Positions 16,435 through 23,714 of a DNA stretch of 41,249 bases are shown here, in pieces. This stretch comes from Oscillospiraceae bacterium. GTDB taxonomy: Bacteria > Bacillota > Clostridia > Oscillospirales > Oscillospiraceae. The notes beneath the pieces were generated by a model, which saw nothing but the letters and a program-made list of their open reading frames with translations, was not told the origin of the DNA and did no database searches. Made by a program: the position numbers and the translations under genes. The stretch is taken from positions 1 to 41,249 of the forward strand of contig CADBKO010000023.1 in assembly GCA_902795345.1 (NCBI GenBank), in the 5' to 3' direction. Within the stretch, counting starts at the first letter, position 1. Each line of letters begins with the position of its first letter.

Positions 16435-18141
16435 CTAAATTTTTACATTAACTCCGGCCTTGAAGCAAATGGTGTAGCCCTGCTTCTCTACGACGATCTT
16501 TTCCAGATACCGAGTGACCATATCGTTATTGAATCTCACGATCTTCCCGTCCCTGTCCAGCAGCTCCTGTGGGATCTGGTACCGGGTTCGGCGGAAGAAA
16601 TCCTCGTAATTGCTGCAAGCGGGAGGCCAGGGACCCTCCTTCGCCTGCGTTTCCCCGGGCCGAAGCAGCTGTTCCGCCAGCTCCAGCAGCAGTCGGACCT
16701 GGATTTCCCGCCACGCGTATTCGGCCCGGCTGGCATAATGCGCCTCCATGCGCTTTTCCAGCTGCGCCAGTTCCTCCCGCAGGGCCTCCGCTTCGTCGGC
16801 ACTGGGCGGGTCGCTGTCGGGCATCGGATCGCCGAGCTTTTCCAGTCGATCCTCCAGCACCTCCTGTCGGTCGGCTTCTTCCCGCAGGATCGTGTCCAGA
16901 CCGCGGATCTGGCCGTCGTTCAGTTCCGCTTGCATTTCGAGCAATCGCTGATGATAGAGAGGTAATTGGTTGAACGCCTCCACCACGGCGGCCTGCGCCT
17001 CCGATTCCGGCACGTTCCGCGCATCGCAGCGGCAGCCGGACCATGCCCCGGATTCGCGCTTTGATACGCCCGCTCTGCGGCGGCAGCGCCAGTCCGCCTT
17101 TCCGGTACCCGACCGCACATAACGCTTGTAGGTCCTGCCGCATTTCCCGCAGATGAGCCTGCCGTTCAGGGCGAGCCTGTCCCCGTAGCGGAGCCTGCTG
17201 GGGTCCAGCTTCAGAGCGCCGCGCCGGTTCCGCTCCCCCTGCACCTGATAGTAGATCTCCTTGGGGACGATGGGATCGTGGTGCTCCGCTACGAAATACT
17301 TGGGGCGTTGGCCGGTGTTCTTCACCAGCCGATGGGTGAGGAAATCCTCCGTGTAATACTTCTGCATCAGCAGCTCCCCGCAGTACTTTTCATTCTCCAG
17401 AATGCAGACGATGGTGGAATTATACCAGCGGTTCCCTCCCGTGGCGGTGACGGCGCCTTCCGCTTCCAGCCTGGCGGCAATGCGATAGGGGCTGAAGCCC
17501 TCCAGGTATTCCCGGAAAATGCGGCGGATAAGATCTGCCTGCTCGGGTACGACGACCAGCTCTCCGGGGGTCCCGGTGCCCGTGTAGCCTAGGAAGTTGT
17601 GATAGTTCAGGATTCCCCGTCCCTCCTGGAAGCCGAATTCGATCCCCATCCGCACGTTGTCGGAGATGGATTTCGATTCCTGCTGGGCGATGGAGGCGAG
17701 AATGGTGATGAGCACCTCGCCCACGGCGTCCATGGTGTTGATGGATTCTTTTTCAAACAGGATCGGGATATTCAGCGCTTTCAGCCTGCGGATATAATTC
17801 AGACAGTCCAGAGTATTGCGGGCGAAGCGGGAGATGGATTTCGTGATGACCATATCCACCTCCCTCGCCTCGCAGGCAGCGATCATACGGTTGAATTCCT
17901 CCCTTCGGCGCACGCTGGTGCCACTCAGGCCTTCGTCGGCGTAAATGCCCGCAAAGACCCACTCGGGATTGGCGTTGATGTAATTGGTGTAGTGGGTGAT
18001 CTGGGCGGTATAACTGGTCTCCTGCTCTTCGGAATCGGTGCTGACCCGGCAGTAGGCGCAGACCCGGAGCTTTTTCTGTTCCGACGGTCCGGGTTTCTGC
18101 GGGCCGGCCGTTCCGCTGGCCTTGATGATCTTTACCTCCAT
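16435..18141 (-). CDS. Large serine recombinase 4 (second pair, downstream gene)
   Basis: A 568-residue recombinase. The resolvase domain has YCRVSTDSEEQETSY with predicted catalytic Ser34, ADEGLSGTSVRRREEFNRM and ITKSISRFARNTLDCL. The recombinase domain (FLGYTGTGTPGELVVVPEQA..., ENEKYCGELLMQKYYTEDFL) is followed by a zinc-ribbon CGKCGRTYKRY...WRCRRRAG and a long helical region at about residues 390-500. It ends IVVEKQGYTICFKAGVNVKI. The ribosome site AAAGGAG overlaps the stop codon of the upstream recombinase gene, so the two are coupled. Its own stop lies 30 bases from the SLH gene start. Confidence 0.9.
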   Translation of the reverse strand: MEVKIIKASGTAGPQKPGPSEQKKLRVCAYCRVSTDSEEQETSYTAQITHYTNYINANPEWVFAGIYADEGLSGTSVRRREEFNRMIAACEAREVDMVITKSISRFARNTLDCLNYIRRLKALNIPILFEKESINTMDAVGEVLITILASIAQQESKSISDNVRMGIEFGFQEGRGILNYHNFLGYTGTGTPGELVVVPEQADLIRRIFREYLEGFSPYRIAARLEAEGAVTATGGNRWYNSTIVCILENEKYCGELLMQKYYTEDFLTHRLVKNTGQRPKYFVAEHHDPIVPKEIYYQVQGERNRRGALKLDPSRLRYGDRLALNGRLICGKCGRTYKRYVRSGTGKADWRCRRRAGVSKRESGAWSGCRCDARNVPESEAQAAVVEAFNQLPLYHQRLLEMQAELNDGQIRGLDTILREEADRQEVLEDRLEKLGDPMPDSDPPSADEAEALREELAQLEKRMEAHYASRAEYAWREIQVRLLLELAEQLLRPGETQAKEGPWPPACSNYEDFFRRTRYQIPQELLDRDGKIVRFNNDMVTRYLEKIVVEKQGYTICFKAGVNVKI

Positions 18142-18155
18142 TTCCGCTCGCTCCT

Positions 18156-19856
18156 TTATTTGTTTTTTTCGTCCTGTCGCAGCGGGACGATTCGATCATA
18201 GAATACTGCGGCGTCAACTTCGCCGGCGGCGAAAGAGTCTTCGTTTTCCCCGGGAGCAAGTATGAACTCCGTATAGATGGGCAGCGCCTTGTTCTTTGCC
18301 GGGCGGCGCAGGCTTTCCCGCAGACACAGGCCGCAGGTGAAACGGAATTCGACCCACTCGCCCTTCCGCACGATGACGCTCGTCACGAAGCTGCGGAAGA
18401 TCTCTTCATCCGACGGTTCGGCGGCGGGTAGAATATCCCGATGCTCCACGCGTCGGCACAGTTCTTCCGTGCCATCGGTGAAGGAGAGCCGGTCCCGCCT
18501 GTCCAGCAGCAGCCTGGCTTCGTGCTCCAGAGCGGCGCGTTCCTCCAGCAGAGCTGGCGTGTGCTGCTGGGCCTGAATTCGGTCATAGAGGGCGTCCCAT
18601 CTGCGCTGGTTTTCACTCAGAGCGTCGTCGATCCTCTGAAGCTCGTTCCGGTCTGCCTCTTCGGTGGCAGGGAAGGGCAGACCACGGCGCAGAGCGAAAA
18701 CCAGCTTGTTCAGCAGAGTGACGAAGGCGTTGAGGATATCCTTCTCCGGGACCTGCGGCATGGGACACTGCCCGCCGCGGGCGTGAGCCTGGCAGATGTA
18801 ATCCCGCCGGTGCCCGCCGCTGCGGTACATTTTCCCACCGCATACCCCGCAGAAGAATTTGCCGGAGGAGCAATAGCGGTTCGCGCGCCGGTTCCCCGCT
18901 TTGGCCCTGCCGTATTTTTCTGCGTTTCGCTCGATGGCGGCGTTCACCTCAGCAAAGGTATCCCGGTCCACGATGGCCGGATGGGCATTTTCGCTCAGGT
19001 AGATGTCCAGCTCTCCGTGGTTGGGATGCTGATGATAGCAGTCGTCCGTATAGGTCTTCTGGTAGATGGCGTCGCCCACGTAAAACCGGTTCTTGGCGAT
19101 CTGACGGATCCGGTTGCCGGACCAGGCGGCGTCGCCCTGTCCATGCGTCGCGCTCCAGGTGGGTATGCCGGAGTCGTTCAGCCTCTTGGCGACCGCAGCG
19201 GAGCTCATGCCGCCGCACAGAGCGGAGAAGATCCGGCGGACCACGGCGGCTTCCTCCGGCTCGATCATGTAGCGGCTGTCGGCAGTCTTCCGATAACCGT
19301 AGGGGGCCTTCCCGCCTTTGTAGGTCCCGTCGCGGAAGCGCTTGCGGATGGCCCATTTCATGTTGCCGGAGATGGAGCGGGATTCCTCCTGGGACAGGGC
19401 GGCGAGAATGGAGAGGAAGAATTCTGAGCCCCTTTCGTCCGTCCGGAGATTCTCTTTTTCAAAGAACAGAGTCACGCCCAGTGCGCTCAGCTCCCGCACC
19501 AGGGCAAGGCAGTCGGTTGTGTTGCGGGAGAAGCGGGAGATGGATTTAGTGACCACCATATCCACCCGTCCAGCCCGGCAGTCCGCCAGCAGGCGCTGCA
19601 GCTCCGGGCGCGCCTCCGCGCTGGTCCCACTGACACCGGTCTCCCAGTAGATGCCCGCCAGCTTCCAGTCCGGGTTCGATTCGATGTAGTGCTGATAGTG
19701 GATCCGCTGGTTTTCGATGGAGGTCTCCTGAGATTCATCCTTCGTGGACACGCGGCAGTAACCGGCCACCGACAGCTGTTTCCTTTTCCCGCTGCTGGGG
19801 ATCGTATCGACGTTCTTGTTCGTTGGCTTGACACTCTTTCCCGTTCTTTTATACAT
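18156..19856 (-). CDS. Large serine recombinase 3 (second pair, upstream gene)
   Basis: A 566-residue recombinase. GYCRVSTKDESQETS carries predicted catalytic Ser37; VTKSISRFSRNTTDCLALV and QEESRSISGNMKWAI follow. Recombinase domain (APYGYRKTADSRYMIEPEEAAVV..., NRFYVGDAIYQKTYTDD), zinc-ribbon CGVCGGKMYRSGGHRRDYICQAH and a C-terminal coiled coil complete it. AAAGGAG sits 5 bases before ATG 19856; an in-frame opening at 19916 has no ribosome site. With its partner it forms a second recombinase pair of higher GC than the ICE pair, so it likely belongs to a separate element or switch. Confidence 0.9.
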   Translation of the reverse strand: MYKRTGKSVKPTNKNVDTIPSSGKRKQLSVAGYCRVSTKDESQETSIENQRIHYQHYIESNPDWKLAGIYWETGVSGTSAEARPELQRLLADCRAGRVDMVVTKSISRFSRNTTDCLALVRELSALGVTLFFEKENLRTDERGSEFFLSILAALSQEESRSISGNMKWAIRKRFRDGTYKGGKAPYGYRKTADSRYMIEPEEAAVVRRIFSALCGGMSSAAVAKRLNDSGIPTWSATHGQGDAAWSGNRIRQIAKNRFYVGDAIYQKTYTDDCYHQHPNHGELDIYLSENAHPAIVDRDTFAEVNAAIERNAEKYGRAKAGNRRANRYCSSGKFFCGVCGGKMYRSGGHRRDYICQAHARGGQCPMPQVPEKDILNAFVTLLNKLVFALRRGLPFPATEEADRNELQRIDDALSENQRRWDALYDRIQAQQHTPALLEERAALEHEARLLLDRRDRLSFTDGTEELCRRVEHRDILPAAEPSDEEIFRSFVTSVIVRKGEWVEFRFTCGLCLRESLRRPAKNKALPIYTEFILAPGENEDSFAAGEVDAAVFYDRIVPLRQDEKNK

Positions 19857-20025
19857 GCTTAACTCCTTTCCGTTCACCCTCTGCGATCCAAGGCAAGCAG
19901 GGGCGATACCGATCACGGAAACAGCATACTACAGGAAAGTGAAGAAGGGAACAGCGGACGCGCAAGGGCTGCCGGAACGGGGAAAGACGAGAGGCCCTGC
20001 TACTGCGCCTTTTCCTTCGGGAAAA

Positions 20026-20064
20026 AGCCCTTGAACAAACTCCCCCGGAGGCTGTTCAAGGGCT
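20026..20064 (-). terminator. Hairpin AGCCCTTGAACA / TGTTCAAGGGCT
   Basis: Perfect 12-base arms (20026-20037 and 20053-20064) around a GC-rich loop. On the minus strand it runs into TTTTT, so it could stop transcripts entering the recombinase operon. It lies at the likely outer border of the recombinase element. Confidence 0.6.
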
Positions 20065-20070
20065 GTCGTT

Positions 20071-20181
20071 TATGATACGTGGATCTATTTCTTCCTGGCG
20101 GTGGAGTTCCCCCTGAAGGGCATCGTCTGCTTCATCCGCTATTGCAGCGGCAAATGGATTCAGGAGATCAAGTCCCACTGA
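20071..20181 (+). pseudogene. 3' remnant of a membrane protein gene (possibly MATE-like)
   Basis: About 36 codons read YDTWIYFFLAVEFPLKGI then VCFIRYCSGKWIQEIKSH and a TGA at 20179. A hydrophobic helix followed by a short basic tail (RYxSGKW) is typical of the last helix of multidrug MATE transporters of Bacillota. No upstream reading continues through the hairpin at 20026-20064. It seems to be the tail of a gene cut away when the neighbouring recombinase element arrived. The MATE label is a guess from the motif. Confidence 0.35.
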
Positions 20182-20190
20182 GGGAAAAAC

Positions 20191-20222
20191 AAACTGCCGC
20201 AGGCGTTTGCCCGCGGCAGTTT
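20191..20222 (-). terminator. Terminator of the TIR-WD40 gene
   Basis: AAACTGCCGC (20191-20200) pairs with GCGGCAGTTT (20213-20222). Reading on the minus strand it is followed by GTTTTTC, 18 bases past the TIR gene stop. Confidence 0.75.
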
Positions 20223-20240
20223 TCCAATATCCGGTCTGTT

Positions 20241-22946
20241 CTAGTCCGCCGGGCCTGCCAGATGCTCCGCCGCGGCGATCAGGGCGCTTTCGTCCCGCCA
20301 AAGGTCCCCCAGGACGCAGCCGTTGGGGGTATAGCCCACCGCCCAGGCCCCGTCCGCGCTGAAACCGAAATCGTTGAAGCCCGCGGGAGAGGTCATGGAA
20401 AAGAGCTTTTCCCCCTCCGAAAGGCTGAAAACGTCGATGTTCCCGTCCCAGTCCAGGGCCATGAGCATGTCCCCGTCGGGGCTGAAGGCGAAACGGTAGT
20501 GGTTTACCTCCAGATTCAGGATCGTCTGCACGGACAGCGCCCCCAGGTCATAGATCAGCAGCCGTCCCGAGGCGTCCGAGGCCACCAGCCGGTCCTCCGT
20601 CATGCCGAAGCCGGTGATCTCGCTGGTGAGCTGGCCGATCATGGCCAGCACCGAGCCGTCCCCCTCCCGATCAAAGAGCTCGATCACCCCGTCCGGGTAG
20701 AGCAGGGCGGCGCGCATCCCGTCCCGGGAAAAGCGGAGCTGGGGATTGGGGTTCATCGTCCCCGCAGTGGTGAGGAAGGCCTCCGTCAGCTCGTGTTCCT
20801 GCCGCAGGTCCGTGTCCCAGCCCTGGGCGGGCATGTCCGCAGCGTCGTATTCCGGGCAGAGCTCGCCGGAAAAGCTCTCCGCCTCCCGGACGGAGGCCAG
20901 GCCGGGCAGACTGTAAAGATAGGCGTCGCCGTTGGAGCGGGAGATGAAGACCGTGTCCTCCATGGGAATGACCCCGCTGTGGGTGGAACTGAAGTCCGCC
21001 GCGTCCATGCGCAGCAGCGCGCCGGTCTGGGCGTCGATGATATACAGGTTCTGGGCTGTGAGGAAAAGGGTGCGCCCGTCCCGGCTGAATACCAGCTCGG
21101 GGACGATGTTGGTGCTTTCCACCGCGCCGGAGAACAGCATGATCTCATTCCAGGGGTCCACGCAATAGAGCGTGTCGGCGGCGACGAAGGCCATCCGGGA
21201 GGAATCCGGAGAGAAGACGATGTCGCTGGATTCCCCCTGGGCGGGATCGAAGTAGTCGATGGTCACCATGTCCCCCGTCTGCGCATCCCACTGGAACATG
21301 AGGCCGGTATAGGAGCGGCAGGCCACCCTGCGCCCGTCCGGGGAAAGGGTGTAGTGCTCAAATACGGTGCCGGGCATGCCGTAGAGGGGGCAGACCAGCT
21401 GCCCGTTTTCGTCGATGATGAGGGTGCCGGTGGCGCCGTTGTTGCCGGAGATCAGGATCTTTGACCAGTCCTCCGAAACCACCACCTGGGTACCGGTATA
21501 ATCGTCCAGGTCCTCCCGGAAGGTGAAGATCTCGTCCATGGGCTTCTCATAGAGGATGGTGTAGATATTGTCGTCATAGGAATACCAGTCCTGCATGTCC
21601 CCCATGGTATAGAGCAGCTTCTCCGTGCCGTCCGAAGATACGAAGAGGAAGCGCTCCATATCCTGCACCAGCAGCGTGTCCCCATCCCGCCAGAAAAGGG
21701 CGTTGGCGATGTGGTACTGCTTGTCCTGCCTGCTGACATAGCGGAAAGCCTCGGAGCCGTCCGCCGTGTTCCAGACGACGGCCAGCCTGCCCTGGTCGCA
21801 GATGGCGCAGAAGCGCTCCCCGTCGGGGGAGAAAAGCAGGCTGCCGATCTGCGTATTGCCCACGCTGACCCGGTAGGCCACCTCTCCCGTGCCGAAGTCG
21901 ATGAGGGCCGCGGAGTTGGAGTTCTCCACCCCGACGGCCTTGCTGCCGTCAGGGGAGGGCACCAGGTCCATCAGCCGGACATTCTGGTTGGTGAACCCGG
22001 CCACGGGGCTGTAAGGCTCGATATACATGGTCCTGCGCAGCTGGGAAAGGATCTCGCCGCGGCGCATGGCGTCGTTAATGTCGCTGAGCGCCAGGGCTTC
22101 CAGCAAAGTTCTCGCCGCGCTCCGCTTTTCCCCGGCAATCCGGGCGGAGGCGGCTTTTTCCAGGTATTCCCCGATGCTGTTGGAGACTGCGCTCAGCCGT
22201 TCCTGCTCCGCCAGCAGCCGCCGTTCTTCCGCCAGGCGCTGCTGCTCCTCCGCCAGCCGGGCCTGCTCCGCGGCGATACGCTGCTGTTCCTCCGCCTCCC
22301 GTTTGAGGGCTTCGTTCCTGGCGTGGTTTATGGAGAGATAAGTCCCCGTCCCCGCGGCGATCACCAGGGCTGCGGCGGCGCCCACGGCGATGGTGCGCAG
22401 CTTCCGCTGGCGGGCCCGGCGTTTCAGGTCGTCGTAGCCCACGCCGAGCATGGGGGCCAGGAGGCGCAGCTGTTCTCCCTTCAGCAGCTTCAGCTGCTGC
22501 CCCAGACCGGGCGCGCAGACATTGGCCGCCAAGGGCTCCGTCTCCCGCCGGAGGCCGTTTTCGTCGGTCTCGAAGCGCAGCAGCTCCGGGAAGCTGGTCT
22601 CCGGCGTCCCCTCCGCCAGCACCGCCAGCACCCGGTCCCGGCCCTTGTGCTGGATGAAGTATTCCACCTCCCGCAGGCACCAGCGGCTTTCCAGATAGCG
22701 GGGGGAGCAGATGGCGATGAGCCATTCGCTCCGGTCCAGGGCCGCCTCGATGTCGCTGCCCAGGTCGGGGGATAGGGGCAGCTCCTCCTGATCCCGGAAT
22801 ACCCGGCCCAGGCGCTTGCGGCCCGTCTTTTTCCGGATGCTGCCGGGAATGTGGTAGGTCTCGATGGCGGTGTGGAGCTTTTTGGCGATCTCCTGATCCG
22901 GGCTCTGGTGGCGGTAGCTGATAAAGGCGCAGAATTGCTGTTCCAT
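20241..22946 (-). CDS. TIR domain - membrane segment - coiled coil - WD40-like protein
   Basis: A 901-residue membrane protein. The TIR domain covers about residues 3-150: FCAFISYRHQ at the start, FRDQEELPLSPDLGSDIEAAL, SEWLIAICSPRYLESRWCLREVEYF with the predicted catalytic Glu93 in the WCxxE position. A helical linker leads to one membrane segment (about 185-204, AVGAAAALVIAAGTGTYLS), a Glu/Gln/Ala coiled coil (212-255, EEQQRIAAEQARLAEEQQRLAEE) and a long C-terminal beta-propeller region with repeated SPDG turns (LVPSPDG, LLFSPDG, TLSPDGRRVA, VFSPDSSRMA, AFSPDG). TIR enzymes cleave NAD or make cyclic ADP-ribose-type signals; the propeller is the likely sensor. GGGAGG sets the ATG. It is divergent from the YAGPE-peptide operon. 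Confidence 0.85.
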   Translation of the reverse strand: MEQQFCAFISYRHQSPDQEIAKKLHTAIETYHIPGSIRKKTGRKRLGRVFRDQEELPLSPDLGSDIEAALDRSEWLIAICSPRYLESRWCLREVEYFIQHKGRDRVLAVLAEGTPETSFPELLRFETDENGLRRETEPLAANVCAPGLGQQLKLLKGEQLRLLAPMLGVGYDDLKRRARQRKLRTIAVGAAAALVIAAGTGTYLSINHARNEALKREAEEQQRIAAEQARLAEEQQRLAEERRLLAEQERLSAVSNSIGEYLEKAASARIAGEKRSAARTLLEALALSDINDAMRRGEILSQLRRTMYIEPYSPVAGFTNQNVRLMDLVPSPDGSKAVGVENSNSAALIDFGTGEVAYRVSVGNTQIGSLLFSPDGERFCAICDQGRLAVVWNTADGSEAFRYVSRQDKQYHIANALFWRDGDTLLVQDMERFLFVSSDGTEKLLYTMGDMQDWYSYDDNIYTILYEKPMDEIFTFREDLDDYTGTQVVVSEDWSKILISGNNGATGTLIIDENGQLVCPLYGMPGTVFEHYTLSPDGRRVACRSYTGLMFQWDAQTGDMVTIDYFDPAQGESSDIVFSPDSSRMAFVAADTLYCVDPWNEIMLFSGAVESTNIVPELVFSRDGRTLFLTAQNLYIIDAQTGALLRMDAADFSSTHSGVIPMEDTVFISRSNGDAYLYSLPGLASVREAESFSGELCPEYDAADMPAQGWDTDLRQEHELTEAFLTTAGTMNPNPQLRFSRDGMRAALLYPDGVIELFDREGDGSVLAMIGQLTSEITGFGMTEDRLVASDASGRLLIYDLGALSVQTILNLEVNHYRFAFSPDGDMLMALDWDGNIDVFSLSEGEKLFSMTSPAGFNDFGFSADGAWAVGYTPNGCVLGDLWRDESALIAAAEHLAGPAD

Positions 22947-22987
22947 GCTCGTTCCTCCCCCGGGACGGTCCCAAGGCATTTTTCTAC

Positions 22988-23016
22988 ATTTTACACGATG
23001 CAGGTGCGCCGCACAA
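22988..23016 (-). promoter_or_regulatory. Promoter of the TIR gene, TTGTGC-17-TAAAAT
   Basis: The -35 TTGTGC is plus 23011-23016, the spacer is 17 bases and the -10 TAAAAT is plus 22988-22993, about 40 bases ahead of the TIR start codon. Confidence 0.6.
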
Positions 23017-23029
23017 GAGAAAGGCGCGC

Positions 23030-23058
23030 TTGTGATGGGAGAAGAAGAATGGTATAAT
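23030..23058 (+). promoter_or_regulatory. Promoter of the YAGPE-peptide operon, TTGTGA-17-TATAAT
   Basis: TTGTGA (23030-23035), a 17-base spacer and a perfect TATAAT (23053-23058) lie 57 bases before the peptide gene. The -35 boxes of this promoter and the TIR promoter are mirror images (CACAAG at 23012-23017, CTTGTG at 23029-23034), only 13 bases apart, so one regulator or RNA polymerase crowding could couple both units. Confidence 0.75.
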
Positions 23059-23114
23059 CATTCAAAAAAGAAAACCGCGCGTCTGCGCTGCCTATGAAAA
23101 AAGGAGGGAACCCC

Positions 23115-23714
23115 ATGGGCTTCAAGCTGTCAGAGCTTTTCGGCAGGAAAAAGAAGTACCCCTTCAATAAGAAGAACCCGCCCGCGGCGGTCTATGCCGG
23201 GCCGGAATACTTTGCCCGCCGCTCGGGACAGAAGCGGGACGAGGGGGAAGTGGTGGACGTCTACGCCGGGCCGGAGTCCTTCACCCGGCGTGATCCCCGG
23301 AACGACGGAAACGGCAGGATCTACGCCGGGCCGGAGCGTTCCGACGACTGCGATGTGGATGTGGAGATCTACGCCGGGCCGGAATACTATGAACGGCAGG
23401 CCCCGGAGGGGCCGGAGGAGGACGCGCCCCTGCCCCCGGAAGACGAGGAAACGTATGCTGCCGTCTACGCCGGGCCGGAGCCTCCGGCGGAAGGAGAGGC
23501 GGATGCGCCTGCCAAAAAGCCCGGGCTCCTGGTCTACGCCGGGCCGGAGTTTTTCGCGCGGAAGGCGGACAAAGCCCCGGATGTAGCCCTTGCCGTCGGC
23601 GTATACGCCGGACCGGAACCCCCGCCGGGGGGCATGATGGGCATGATGGGAATGATGGGCGGCGCCTCGCCCACGCCTCCCGAGGAGGAAGGAAAGGCGG
23701 ACGGGGAAGCATGA
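23115..23714 (+). CDS. Seven-repeat YAGPE protein, candidate radical-SAM peptide precursor
   Basis: A 199-residue protein with no hydrophobic segment. A basic head (MGFKLSELFGRKKKYPFNKK) could be the leader. Seven copies of [V/I]YAGPE follow, with Tyr at residues 27, 50, 70, 86, 118, 141 and 164. Spacings are 23, 20, 16, 32, 23 and 23 residues, with variable Asp/Glu/Pro-rich or basic linkers; EYF, ESF, EYY and EFF follow several copies. The tail has GGMMGMMGMMGG. Its stop overlaps the ATG of the radical SAM/SPASM gene (ATGA, 23711-23714). Multi-core RiPP precursors next to a maturase look like this; the modification is unknown. AAGGAGGG favours ATG 23115 over 23094. It could alternatively be a scaffold of short binding motifs. 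Confidence 0.8.
   Translation: MGFKLSELFGRKKKYPFNKKNPPAAVYAGPEYFARRSGQKRDEGEVVDVYAGPESFTRRDPRNDGNGRIYAGPERSDDCDVDVEIYAGPEYYERQAPEGPEEDAPLPPEDEETYAAVYAGPEPPAEGEADAPAKKPGLLVYAGPEFFARKADKAPDVALAVGVYAGPEPPPGGMMGMMGMMGGASPTPPEEEGKADGEA

Larger units (their letters stand above)
19857..20240. other. Gap between recombinase pair and TIR gene
   Basis: About 380 bases without an intact gene. It holds the leader of recombinase 3 (no clear promoter seen), the minus-strand hairpin at 20026-20064, the membrane-gene remnant and the TIR gene terminator at 20191-20222. Confidence 0.6.

Noticed and set aside
13573..16965. Open frame of 1130 codons on the plus strand
   Set aside because: It lies opposite the SLH gene and runs into the recombinase gene. 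The translation is a low-complexity Val/Asp/His/Gly string with no domain, while the minus strand has signal peptide, SLH repeats and a terminator.
20079..21464. Open frame of 461 codons on the plus strand
   Set aside because: Opposite the WD40-like part of the TIR gene; repetitive Val/Gly/His/Gln translation without a family.
23184..23686. CRISPR-like or tandem DNA repeat reading of the YAGPE units
   Set aside because: The repeat spans only about 18 bases, stays in frame, has uneven spacing and tolerates silent changes, so it is a protein repeat.
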